Shown: positions 35,063-43,406 of the stretch, piece by piece | Numbering within the stretch: the first letter of the stretch is position 1 | Layout of the letters: every line of letters begins with the position of its first letter | DNA from: a virus | IMG/VR virus record: IMGVR_UViG_3300012920_000058 | Span: 1-50,833 of that record | DNA length: 50,833 nt | Reading direction: 5' to 3' (one strand) | Translations under genes and position numbers: made by a program | Notes under the pieces: generated by a model | The model's input: the letters and a program-made list of their open reading frames with translations, nothing else | What the model was told of the DNA's origin: nothing | Database searches by the model: none

Positions 35063-38000
35063 ATGGCTAACCTGGATCCAGAGGGCGCGTTTCGCTCCCT
35101 TGAAAATCGAACCAAAGAAGCCATCCAAAGTCATTTCCCAGTTAAAGGGAAAGTTCACAGGCTTGAGCTAGTAAGACTTTGGACAGAATCGGATGATTCT
35201 AGCCGAGAAGGCAGGCACCACATTGATAACCTTACCCAGCAACGAGAAGCTAAGTTGCAGGACAGAACTTGGGGCCCTCTTATACGAGGAGAGTTCAAGC
35301 TAATAGAGATATCTTCTGGGAAGATCATCGACACTAAGGTTAAAACTCTGGCTCAGCTGCCAAAAATAACCAGAAGATATAGCTACATTGTTGACGGAAA
35401 TGAGCGGCAAGTAGACGGCGTATTCCGCCTCAACCCAGGAGCGTATCACGCAGAAGCCGATAATGGCGACTTGTTGGCCAAGTGGAATGTGGCTGCGGGC
35501 AGTAAGATTGGCGCGTTCGATTTAGCGATTGAAAGAAGAGATGGCAAACGACTCGGGCTTATACGGATGAAAGTCAAGAGCGGAGACAGCTCTACTCGGC
35601 TGATACCGATCTATGGCATACTTCTGGCTCTTAATGTCCCGGAATCGAGTATTAGATCTGCTCTGGGCGAAAAAGTATTTGAAATAAATAGAAAGGCGTA
35701 CAAGCCTCAAGATCTTTTAGACTTTCATCAAGCAGTAGCAGGTAGAAGAGACAAAAAGAATTATCAGGCTCCATCGCTACAAGAAGCCAGACAGTATATA
35801 CGAGACATCTTTGCCAATGCAGAAGTTAATCCGGAGACTATGTTATCTTCTGTAGGGAAAAAATTCTCAAACATAAGTGGAGAAGCTCTTACACTTTCAG
35901 CGCGTAAATTAGTTAAGATCTCTAAGGGGGAAGCGGAAGAAGACGATAGGCAATCGCTCTCTAATAAAAGATTATTTGGGATAGAAGATTTTGTTCATGA
36001 ATCTCTTACTAAGCGAAACAAAGTTTATGAACTCCAAAGAAAGATAAGAAACAACTTAGATAGAAAAGATCGAATTGATGACATCATACCTGCCCCATCT
36101 AGTGGATATGGGAAGGCCATCTCTTCAGTATTTAAGCAAGCTCAGTTGCCAACTCAGACCAACCCTTTACAGTTCATATCTAATCACACCAGGACCACCA
36201 TATTAGGGCAGGCATTTGGAGGAATTAAAGGAGACAACATAAACCTGGATAGGGATAAGCTGATAAACCCCAGTCATTTGGGGCTATTAGATCCGCTACA
36301 AACCCCTGAAAATCAAGCTACTGGTGTCGCTCTTCATGTCCCCTTGGGTAGTAAGAAAATAGGACATTCTCTTCGCGCCAGGGTCATCGACATAAAGACA
36401 GGAAAGCCTGTATATAAGTCTTCTGCGGAGCTTGAAAGAGCAGTAGTTGCCTATCCAGATCAAGTCAAGCTAACTAAAAATTCCAACGGTACATTTAAGG
36501 TAACTCCCCTTGCAAAAGAAGTGGTCGTTTACGATTCGGATCGAAGCACTGCTAAGCGCTCTTGGAATGAAGTTCAGTACGTACTGCCATCCGCTAAACA
36601 CCTATTCTCTGTCAGTGCGAATATGATCCCGTTTGTCCAGAATAACAACGGCAACCGGGCTATGATGGCGGCAAAGCATCAAGAGCAAGCGGTAGGACTT
36701 ACCAATCGAGAGGAGCCTTTAGTGCAGTCTTTGGCTTCTGGGTCTACTTCTTTTGAAAAGATGATGGGCACATTTTCCAGCACCATCAGCGATATAGAGG
36801 GGAAGGTCAGTAAGGTTACTGAAGAAGGAATATGGGTAAAGCCTAAGCAGGGCAAAACGATAAAACACAGCATCTATAATTATCATCCATTAAATGGATC
36901 GAAACATATGATGCATTCTACTCCAAAAGTTAAGGTAGGAGATCAAGTAAAGAAAGGCCAGCTTTTAGCAGACTCTAACTTTACTAATAAGGGGTCTCTG
37001 GCCCTGGGAACTAACCTTAGAGTGGCTTATGTTCCTTATAAGGGATACAACTTTGAAGACGGTATCGTAATATCTCAGTCTGCTTCTGAAAAATTAGTGT
37101 CTTCGCATTTACATGTCGAGTCCGCACTAATGACCCCAAATGTGGTAGTTAATAAAAAGCTGTGGCGGGCTTATGCGGGACTAAATAAGGCAACTGCAGA
37201 AACGCTAAACTCATTAGACGAAGACGGAATTATCAAAAAAGGTACAAAGGTTCAGCCTGGAGATGTGCTGTTAGCTTTACTGCAAAAGTCAGATCCTTCT
37301 AGAGAATCTAGAAACATACAAAAATCACTAAAAAAAGCGATACGAGACTACACAGATAGATCCCTCATCTGGAACCATGAGTACGGTGGAGAAGTTGTAC
37401 GGATTGTAAAGAATAGACGTAAGATCTCTATTTACATAAAAACCAACCAGACTATGGAAGTAGGGGATAAGCTTTCGGGAAGGCACGGAAACAAGGGGAT
37501 CATAACTAAGATTCTTCCTGACGATGAAATGCCTAAAGATAAAAGCGGAAACCCTGTCCAGGTATTACTAAGTCCGGCGGGAGTTCCCTCCAGAATGAAC
37601 GTAGGGCAGCTGTTAGAGACCACTGCAGCTAAGATAGCCAAAAAGACTGGGAAGCCATATGTAGTAGAGAATTTTGACTCTACAGTAGACTATACAAAGA
37701 AAGTCCAAGACGATCTAAAGAAGCACGGGATTAGCGATACCGAAGAGCTATTTGATGCTGAGACAGGCAAGAGTCTGGGACAGATATTGGTCGGACCTCA
37801 GTATATGCTGAAGCTCGATCATCAGGCGGAGAAAAAGGTTTCTGCAAGATCGGGCGGATTTGGCTATGCCTATAAGCCTTCTGGAGAGGCGATATCAGGA
37901 TCTGGAATAGGAAAAGGAGGACAAAAAATTGGGTCTTTGGATTCCTATGCTTTGTTAGCACATGGAGCGTCTCACAATCTCAGAGAAATGCAGACGTATA

Positions 38001-41000
38001 AGTCAGATCAAGATCAAGCCGAAACTGTTTGGCTTAGGATCATGGAAGGCGGGCGTCCTCCCACCCCTAAAGTTCCGAGATCTATGGATCACTTCAAGCG
38101 TTATCTACGCGGGTTAGGAGTCTACACTGAGGAGAAAGCCGGAGTATACGGACTAAGTCCGATGACCGACAAACAGATAGTCGCCCAAAGTAATGGAAAG
38201 CTGTCTATGCCGGAAAAAACACTTTTGGCCAAGGGCGCTTTAACTAAGGAAGAGAAAGGCGGTCTTTTTGATTTTAAAAAGACTGGAGGCATAGACGGGC
38301 AGTACTGGACCCATGTAGATCTAGGAACTCGTTTGCCTAACCCTGTTTTTGAGGGACCTATCCAAAGTTTAATTGGAGTAACCAAGAAAGAGTATGAAAA
38401 ATTAGTTAGTGGGGAGGACCCCAAAGGCTTTCAAAAGATAGAAGAGAAGTTGTCTTCTATTAATGTCAATAAAGAATTAAAAGAGGCAACTAGTAAGTTA
38501 AAGACCGCAAAGAAAAACGAACTTAACAAGTTGTACAAACGGGTTAGATATCTTAAAGCCCTAAAAGATCTAAATATTAGTCCAGTAGACGCCTACACCA
38601 ATAAGATGCTTCCCGTTCTACCGCCTAAGCTGCGAAAAATTAGTATAGGGTATGATGGAACCCAAATCATAGATCCATTAAATCAGTTGTATGCAGCGGT
38701 AGGGCAGATGACCACTGAACTAGCGGCAGCTAAAAAGGTGGGAAGAGGCGGGAAAGACTTAGCAAATGTAGAAGCAAAGCTATACGACGCAGTTCGGGCT
38801 TTGCGAATGACCGGTGCCCAGATAGAGGGTAAGCAATACCCCAGCCTTATGGATAAGTTAACCGGCACCAAGCCTAAAAACTCTTTCTTTCAAGAAGGGG
38901 TTTTGGGAAAGCGACAAGACTTGTCGGGGCGGTCCGTAATCACTCCAGAACCTAAATTGAGTATGGATGAAGTAGGAGTTCCTACTCCCATAGCTATGGA
39001 GGTGTATAAGCCCTTCGTCATTAGAGAGTTATGGAGAAGAATGGGAAGGGCAAGTAGCGCAGGGCAGGCCCGTAAGATGATAAAGCAGAATCATCCGTCC
39101 GCAACGGAAGCACTAGAGAGAGTAATAAAAGATAGGCCTGTGCTGCTAAAAAGAGACCCGACATTACATAAGTTTGGGATAATGGCGTTTAAGCCTAAGT
39201 TAGTGACCGGAAAATCGATAAAAGTACACCCTCTTATCGTAGGAGGGTTCAACGCGGATTTTGACGGCGATACTATGGGGCTGTTTGTCCCAATTTCAGA
39301 AAAGGCTAAAGACGAAGCACTTCACAAGATGCTGCCTTCTAAGAGCTTATTTTCTCCCACTCACGGCGGAATCATGGTGACTCCAAGTCAAGACGGGATA
39401 CTAGGGCTATATCACGCCACTAAATGGGGGAAGAGAGCGGCTGGGGTATTTACTAAAGAACAGGCTTTGGCGCAGATGAAGTCAGGCAAGCTAAAATCCT
39501 CATCAGTCATAAAGATAAAGGGAATGGATAAACTGACAACTCCAGGTAGGCTGGCCTTGAATGATTCTTTGCCTCCCGAGTTTAAAGGAGATGCAAAGAT
39601 CCTACATGACTCTTCTTATAGAATGTCTAAGAAGCCCATGAAGGCATTAGCGACCGATATAGCCAGAAGTAACCCGGAAGCATTTTCTCGAATGATTGAT
39701 AAATGGAAAGAGCTAGGGTTTTATCAGGCGTATTCAAATGGAAGTTCTTTTTCTCTAAAGGACTTCCATGATGGAAAAGAAATTAGAGATCAAATTCTTA
39801 GACCGTATAAGAAAAAAGAAGCAGAAATTAGAAGGTCTAAGAAAAGCCGAGCAACCAAAGACAAGGAAATAATAACGCTATACCAGAAGGCCAGACAAGA
39901 ACTACAGTCCGTAGGGGAGGCGAGGTACAATCGCCTGGATAATAACAAGATGTGGGAATGGGCGCAGAGTGGGGCAAAGTCTGACTGGAATCAATTTAGC
40001 CAATTAGTAATGGGACCTATTTTAGTTCAAGACCCTAAAAAAAGAACCGTACCGGTACCATTGACCAAGTCTTTTGGAGAAGGTCTTCCTGTATCTCAAT
40101 ACTGGGCTTCTCTGCACGGAGCCAGAAAAGGTACTTTAGATCGTGCAGCAGGGACCAAAGATCCTGGAGCACTAACTAAAGAGTTGATAAATACTGTAAT
40201 AGGGCAATCTATTGATAAAAAAGACTGTGGCACTACTAGAGGATCCTTATTAAATACGAACGTTAGCGACATAGAGGGTAGGTACTTAGCCAAAGATGTA
40301 GAGTTAAAGGGAGGAGATAAGATACTTAGAGGAACCCTTATTACTACTAACCTTCACACCAGACTCAAGAACTCCGGCCCTCAAAAAGTTCTTGTTAGGT
40401 CTCCTCTGCATTGTCAGGTATCCAACGGTATTTGTGCTACATGTTACGGTTTGAGTGAGCGCGGCAAACCATACGAAGTAGGCACTAACATAGGAATAAT
40501 CGCAGGACATGCATTAGGAGAGCCCGTAACTCAGATGCAGATGCGCACATTTCACACAGGTGGAGCAGGAAGTAGCGCAGTCGATGACTACTACGCAAGA
40601 GCCAAAGACTTATTCAAGGTGCCTAAAAAGCTAAGAGGACAGGCCACCCTATCCACGGTTAGCGGAACGGTACAGAAGATTACTCCAGATGCATTAGGCG
40701 GAAAAGTTGTGCGTATCGATAATAAAGATCACATAGTTCCGCACACCAACGAGCTTTTGCCTTCTGTGAGAGTTGGAACTCAGATTAGAAAAGCAGAAGC
40801 ATTATCCACAGGGAGAAAGAACCCTCATGAAATCCTAAAGATAACTAACAGCATATCGGCAGTTAGGAATCATATTACTTCTGAGCTTGGCAAACTTTAC
40901 ATGGATAGCACGGGGATCGGGAGAAGAAGGAACGTAGAAGTAGTGGTCAGGGCGATGACGGATGTCACGTCCGTTGGAAATAATTCGGAAGACGAAGGAC

Positions 41001-41359
41001 TTCTAAGAGGACAATTAACTTCGCTGTCGGCTCTTGAGAATAGGAATAAAGAATTAAAAATGTTAGGGTTACCAGAGGTCAAGCATACGCCAGTGCTAAA
41101 ATCACTCGATAAAGTACCTTTATCGGGACAGGAAGACTGGATGGCTAGACTTAATTTTCAGCGTCTTAAGGATACTTTCGTGGAAGGCACTGCTCAAAAT
41201 TGGAAATCAGATATTAATGGACATCCGATACCTGGACTGGCGCACGGTGCGGAATTTGGAGTAGATAAGACTCCTACACTTACAACTAGCGCTCTTAAAG
41301 TAAATCTACCTGAAATAAAGAAAAATCCTTCTTTTAGTTTTTTTGGGAAAGGACAATAA
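35063..41359 (+). CDS. rpoBC-like: Fused beta/beta-prime multisubunit-type RNA polymerase
   Basis: DNA-directed RNA polymerase core in one 2098-residue chain. The beta part (about residues 1-1015) has TYIVDGNERQV-like and TNPLQFIS (N367) segments, PLQTPENQATG, IPFVQNNNGNRAMM, GYNFEDGIVIS (661-671), KLSGRHGNKG (803-812), VPSRMNVGQ and HNLREMQTYKSD. The beta-prime part (about 1020-2098) has YGLSPMTD and GLFDF, then LPVLPPKLR, LGKRQDLSGRSVI and PVLLKRDPTLHKFGI. The catalytic NADFDGD motif (Asp1399, Asp1401, Asp1403), the bridge helix QYWASLHGARKG (1679-1690), four Cys of the second zinc site (1722, 1784, 1791, 1794) and MRTFHTGG follow. The N-terminal beta-prime zinc domain is absent. ATG has a GGAG nearby. 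It sits between portal and spike genes, so it may be virion-packaged, which is inference. Confidence 0.95.
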   Translation: MANLDPEGAFRSLENRTKEAIQSHFPVKGKVHRLELVRLWTESDDSSREGRHHIDNLTQQREAKLQDRTWGPLIRGEFKLIEISSGKIIDTKVKTLAQLPKITRRYSYIVDGNERQVDGVFRLNPGAYHAEADNGDLLAKWNVAAGSKIGAFDLAIERRDGKRLGLIRMKVKSGDSSTRLIPIYGILLALNVPESSIRSALGEKVFEINRKAYKPQDLLDFHQAVAGRRDKKNYQAPSLQEARQYIRDIFANAEVNPETMLSSVGKKFSNISGEALTLSARKLVKISKGEAEEDDRQSLSNKRLFGIEDFVHESLTKRNKVYELQRKIRNNLDRKDRIDDIIPAPSSGYGKAISSVFKQAQLPTQTNPLQFISNHTRTTILGQAFGGIKGDNINLDRDKLINPSHLGLLDPLQTPENQATGVALHVPLGSKKIGHSLRARVIDIKTGKPVYKSSAELERAVVAYPDQVKLTKNSNGTFKVTPLAKEVVVYDSDRSTAKRSWNEVQYVLPSAKHLFSVSANMIPFVQNNNGNRAMMAAKHQEQAVGLTNREEPLVQSLASGSTSFEKMMGTFSSTISDIEGKVSKVTEEGIWVKPKQGKTIKHSIYNYHPLNGSKHMMHSTPKVKVGDQVKKGQLLADSNFTNKGSLALGTNLRVAYVPYKGYNFEDGIVISQSASEKLVSSHLHVESALMTPNVVVNKKLWRAYAGLNKATAETLNSLDEDGIIKKGTKVQPGDVLLALLQKSDPSRESRNIQKSLKKAIRDYTDRSLIWNHEYGGEVVRIVKNRRKISIYIKTNQTMEVGDKLSGRHGNKGIITKILPDDEMPKDKSGNPVQVLLSPAGVPSRMNVGQLLETTAAKIAKKTGKPYVVENFDSTVDYTKKVQDDLKKHGISDTEELFDAETGKSLGQILVGPQYMLKLDHQAEKKVSARSGGFGYAYKPSGEAISGSGIGKGGQKIGSLDSYALLAHGASHNLREMQTYKSDQDQAETVWLRIMEGGRPPTPKVPRSMDHFKRYLRGLGVYTEEKAGVYGLSPMTDKQIVAQSNGKLSMPEKTLLAKGALTKEEKGGLFDFKKTGGIDGQYWTHVDLGTRLPNPVFEGPIQSLIGVTKKEYEKLVSGEDPKGFQKIEEKLSSINVNKELKEATSKLKTAKKNELNKLYKRVRYLKALKDLNISPVDAYTNKMLPVLPPKLRKISIGYDGTQIIDPLNQLYAAVGQMTTELAAAKKVGRGGKDLANVEAKLYDAVRALRMTGAQIEGKQYPSLMDKLTGTKPKNSFFQEGVLGKRQDLSGRSVITPEPKLSMDEVGVPTPIAMEVYKPFVIRELWRRMGRASSAGQARKMIKQNHPSATEALERVIKDRPVLLKRDPTLHKFGIMAFKPKLVTGKSIKVHPLIVGGFNADFDGDTMGLFVPISEKAKDEALHKMLPSKSLFSPTHGGIMVTPSQDGILGLYHATKWGKRAAGVFTKEQALAQMKSGKLKSSSVIKIKGMDKLTTPGRLALNDSLPPEFKGDAKILHDSSYRMSKKPMKALATDIARSNPEAFSRMIDKWKELGFYQAYSNGSSFSLKDFHDGKEIRDQILRPYKKKEAEIRRSKKSRATKDKEIITLYQKARQELQSVGEARYNRLDNNKMWEWAQSGAKSDWNQFSQLVMGPILVQDPKKRTVPVPLTKSFGEGLPVSQYWASLHGARKGTLDRAAGTKDPGALTKELINTVIGQSIDKKDCGTTRGSLLNTNVSDIEGRYLAKDVELKGGDKILRGTLITTNLHTRLKNSGPQKVLVRSPLHCQVSNGICATCYGLSERGKPYEVGTNIGIIAGHALGEPVTQMQMRTFHTGGAGSSAVDDYYARAKDLFKVPKKLRGQATLSTVSGTVQKITPDALGGKVVRIDNKDHIVPHTNELLPSVRVGTQIRKAEALSTGRKNPHEILKITNSISAVRNHITSELGKLYMDSTGIGRRRNVEVVVRAMTDVTSVGNNSEDEGLLRGQLTSLSALENRNKELKMLGLPEVKHTPVLKSLDKVPLSGQEDWMARLNFQRLKDTFVEGTAQNWKSDINGHPIPGLAHGAEFGVDKTPTLTTSALKVNLPEIKKNPSFSFFGKGQ

Positions 41360-41360
41360 A

Positions 41361-41834
41361 ATGACAATTAGTTTGGATGCGTACTCTGCCGCCTTAGAGG
41401 AAATCGAAATCGAGAAGACGGCACAAAGAATCGTTGATGATTATGGTACTTCTGAGGGATTTATGCCGGAAGCATACATTCTTGCTTTCGACAATTGGGA
41501 ACATGAAAAAAGAGCCGAGTATTTAGTCAATACATACGGAACTATGCAAGGGGCTTTGCCGCCTGCGTATGCTGTGGCGTTCGATAACTTAGAAAAGGAC
41601 GCGGGATTGCAGGCATTAGGACATACTATTTCAGGAGGCGTGAGAAGAGCCGGCAACGCCATAAAGGCGTCAGGAACTGAAGCTGCGGCTGCCGGCACTG
41701 GCGGAACTATGCGAACTGCTATTGGGGATAAAGTTATAGGTCTTTCTAAAGCTTTGGAGAAATCTCCAGGAGCACAGAAGGCTCTCGGTGGGGCAGCGCT
41801 GGCAACTCCAGCCTTAGCTTATATGGCAGGCTAA
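41361..41834 (+). CDS. Hypothetical late protein with two 31-residue repeats
   Basis: This 157-residue protein uses ATG 41361, with AAAGGA upstream inside the end of the RNA polymerase gene. Two tandem units of about 31 residues share the pattern EKxA...YGTxxGxxPxAYxxAFDNxE (residues 18-47 and 49-78), and EKDA begins a third partial copy. The C-terminal 75 residues are Gly/Ala-rich with little predicted structure. No function is known. Placement between the RNA polymerase and spike genes, and the EKxA theme, suggest a virion or RNAP-associated role. Confidence 0.65.
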   Translation: MTISLDAYSAALEEIEIEKTAQRIVDDYGTSEGFMPEAYILAFDNWEHEKRAEYLVNTYGTMQGALPPAYAVAFDNLEKDAGLQALGHTISGGVRRAGNAIKASGTEAAAAGTGGTMRTAIGDKVIGLSKALEKSPGAQKALGGAALATPALAYMAG

Positions 41835-41840
41835 CCACAA

Positions 41841-43067
41841 ATGACGCAACCCAATATGCCAGGCGCACCTGCTGCCCCCTTACCTGCGTTTATCTATCAT
41901 GGGGAGATACTTGAAGTTGATCCCTCTAGATGGATCTGTAAAGTGCGGGCAAGGCAAGGCGGAAAGATGTTTAAGACAGTTCGGATACCCTCTGTCTACA
42001 TGCATCACGAAGGAGGGGAGGGCATACACTTTATGCCCGAACCGGGCGCTTGGTGTTGGGTTTGTGTGCCCTCTGATTCCGAGGAGTCCGCATTTTTGCT
42101 GAGTGGCTCCGCAGTTGTAAAAGAGAGGTCCCCTACGGGCTCCCCCGGATCTATGGACATGAATCGTCCTATCCTAAATCCAGGAGATTTAGCCCTAGTT
42201 ACTCGAGACGGAAACGGATTAGCTATTCGCAGGGGAGGCGTGGTTGAGCTTCGAAGCACTCCACTAGCAAAAGTTGTAATGGATCCCGTTAGAAATAAAG
42301 TAATACAGATAGCCGAAAGCAGTAAGCTACAAACTTTCGGGGGATCTTCAGAGTGGAAATCACTTAGAAGAGAAGAGAATGAAGACGGGCTGCTCGGCAC
42401 AAAATTTACTTTTAAGGCCAAAGAATATGCAGATCATCCAGGCAATTCCGTACAGATTAGTTTGGGTAAGACAGGAAAGTCTCCGGTAAATCTCCAATTC
42501 AATGACGACCAAGAACAAGAAACTGTTGTAGAAGAGACATCGACATATCAGCTATCTTCAACAGCAAAAATGGTCTCAGGACAAAAGATAGTAAATCCGC
42601 TACCGGGGAAGCAGATAGCGGTAACCACAAAAACAGCAAAATCAAAGAGTAGTTCTAGAGTCGTCGATTTTACTGTCTTTGATGACGAAAGTAAGAAGTC
42701 TCCCAGTACATCCATAAATATTGGAATGGATAAAGAAGGAGACATCTCTCTGGAAACCGCCGGAGCAGTAAAAGCAAAAATTAGTGAATGGGGACAGATT
42801 TCTGTACCAGGAGATGTTCCGGCTAATAAAACGGTCCAGACGCTTAAGAAGCTAGTAGTTACCAAAGGAGATGCTCTAGGCAATACAGAAGCCGTAGTAA
42901 AGGGAGAAACATTTATGACGGACTTAGGAGAGGCTCTGACAGAAGTTAAGACCATTCTTAGTGTATTCGGTGTTGAAACTCCTAAGTTAACCGCCCTTCT
43001 AGGAAATATTACTACATCTTTGGCTAGTGGGTCGCCATACCTATCTAATACTTTGGAGAGCGAGTAA
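41841..43067 (+). CDS. Baseplate spike/hub protein with N-terminal OB fold
   Basis: Probable central spike, 408 residues. Residues about 18-90 read as an OB-fold: FIYHGEILEVDPSRW, RWICKVRARQGG and PEPGAWCWVCVPSD, as in gp5/gpV-type tail-spike proteins. A following segment GDLALVTRDGNGLAIRRGGVVEL matches the region after the OB domain in such spikes. The rest is beta-rich with many short hydrophobic strands, ending in a helical part. It would puncture or organise the tail tip. The ATG at 41841 follows six bases after the previous stop. The assignment rests on motif reading; a contractile tail is therefore likely but not certain. Confidence 0.75.
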   Translation: MTQPNMPGAPAAPLPAFIYHGEILEVDPSRWICKVRARQGGKMFKTVRIPSVYMHHEGGEGIHFMPEPGAWCWVCVPSDSEESAFLLSGSAVVKERSPTGSPGSMDMNRPILNPGDLALVTRDGNGLAIRRGGVVELRSTPLAKVVMDPVRNKVIQIAESSKLQTFGGSSEWKSLRREENEDGLLGTKFTFKAKEYADHPGNSVQISLGKTGKSPVNLQFNDDQEQETVVEETSTYQLSSTAKMVSGQKIVNPLPGKQIAVTTKTAKSKSSSRVVDFTVFDDESKKSPSTSINIGMDKEGDISLETAGAVKAKISEWGQISVPGDVPANKTVQTLKKLVVTKGDALGNTEAVVKGETFMTDLGEALTEVKTILSVFGVETPKLTALLGNITTSLASGSPYLSNTLESE

Positions 43068-43396
43068 TGTCGGATAGATTAGGCATGCTGACTGGACAGG
43101 CCAGTTCTGACGAAGAAGGCCCGAATTTAGCTAAAGAAATTAAGAAGAAAGTTAACGAAAAAAATAATATAGTGGCTACTGATAACCAAATGGACTGGTT
43201 ATTCGAAGGCATAGCCGAGGCAGTTATAGAGCATCTACAGGCAAACTTAGTTGTAAAAACGAATGTCAATACCAGTACAGATAATGTTATAAATACAATT
43301 GTTATCCCAAATTCTTTAGTACCGGCCCAACTTGAAAATGGACTGGTCAAGGAAAACCTAAAGTTAGGTGAAGGCGACACTTTCGAAGTAAAGTAG
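43067..43396 (+). CDS. Small hypothetical protein after spike
   Basis: This 109-residue protein has an ATG at 43067 sharing a base with the spike stop (TAATG). It has a charged helical N-terminus with lysines, a central helix (MDWLFEGIAEAVIEHLQ) and C-terminal strands. Known phages often have a small baseplate or chaperone gene after the spike, but the sequence was not recognised. It has no cysteine and no clear membrane segment. Confidence 0.65.
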   Translation: MSDRLGMLTGQASSDEEGPNLAKEIKKKVNEKNNIVATDNQMDWLFEGIAEAVIEHLQANLVVKTNVNTSTDNVINTIVIPNSLVPAQLENGLVKENLKLGEGDTFEVK

Positions 43397-43406
43397 AGGA
43401 ACTACT

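Noticed and set aside
42005-42421. 138-codon minus-strand open frame inside the spike gene
   Set aside because: Antisense to the spike's conserved OB-fold region with no supporting start context.
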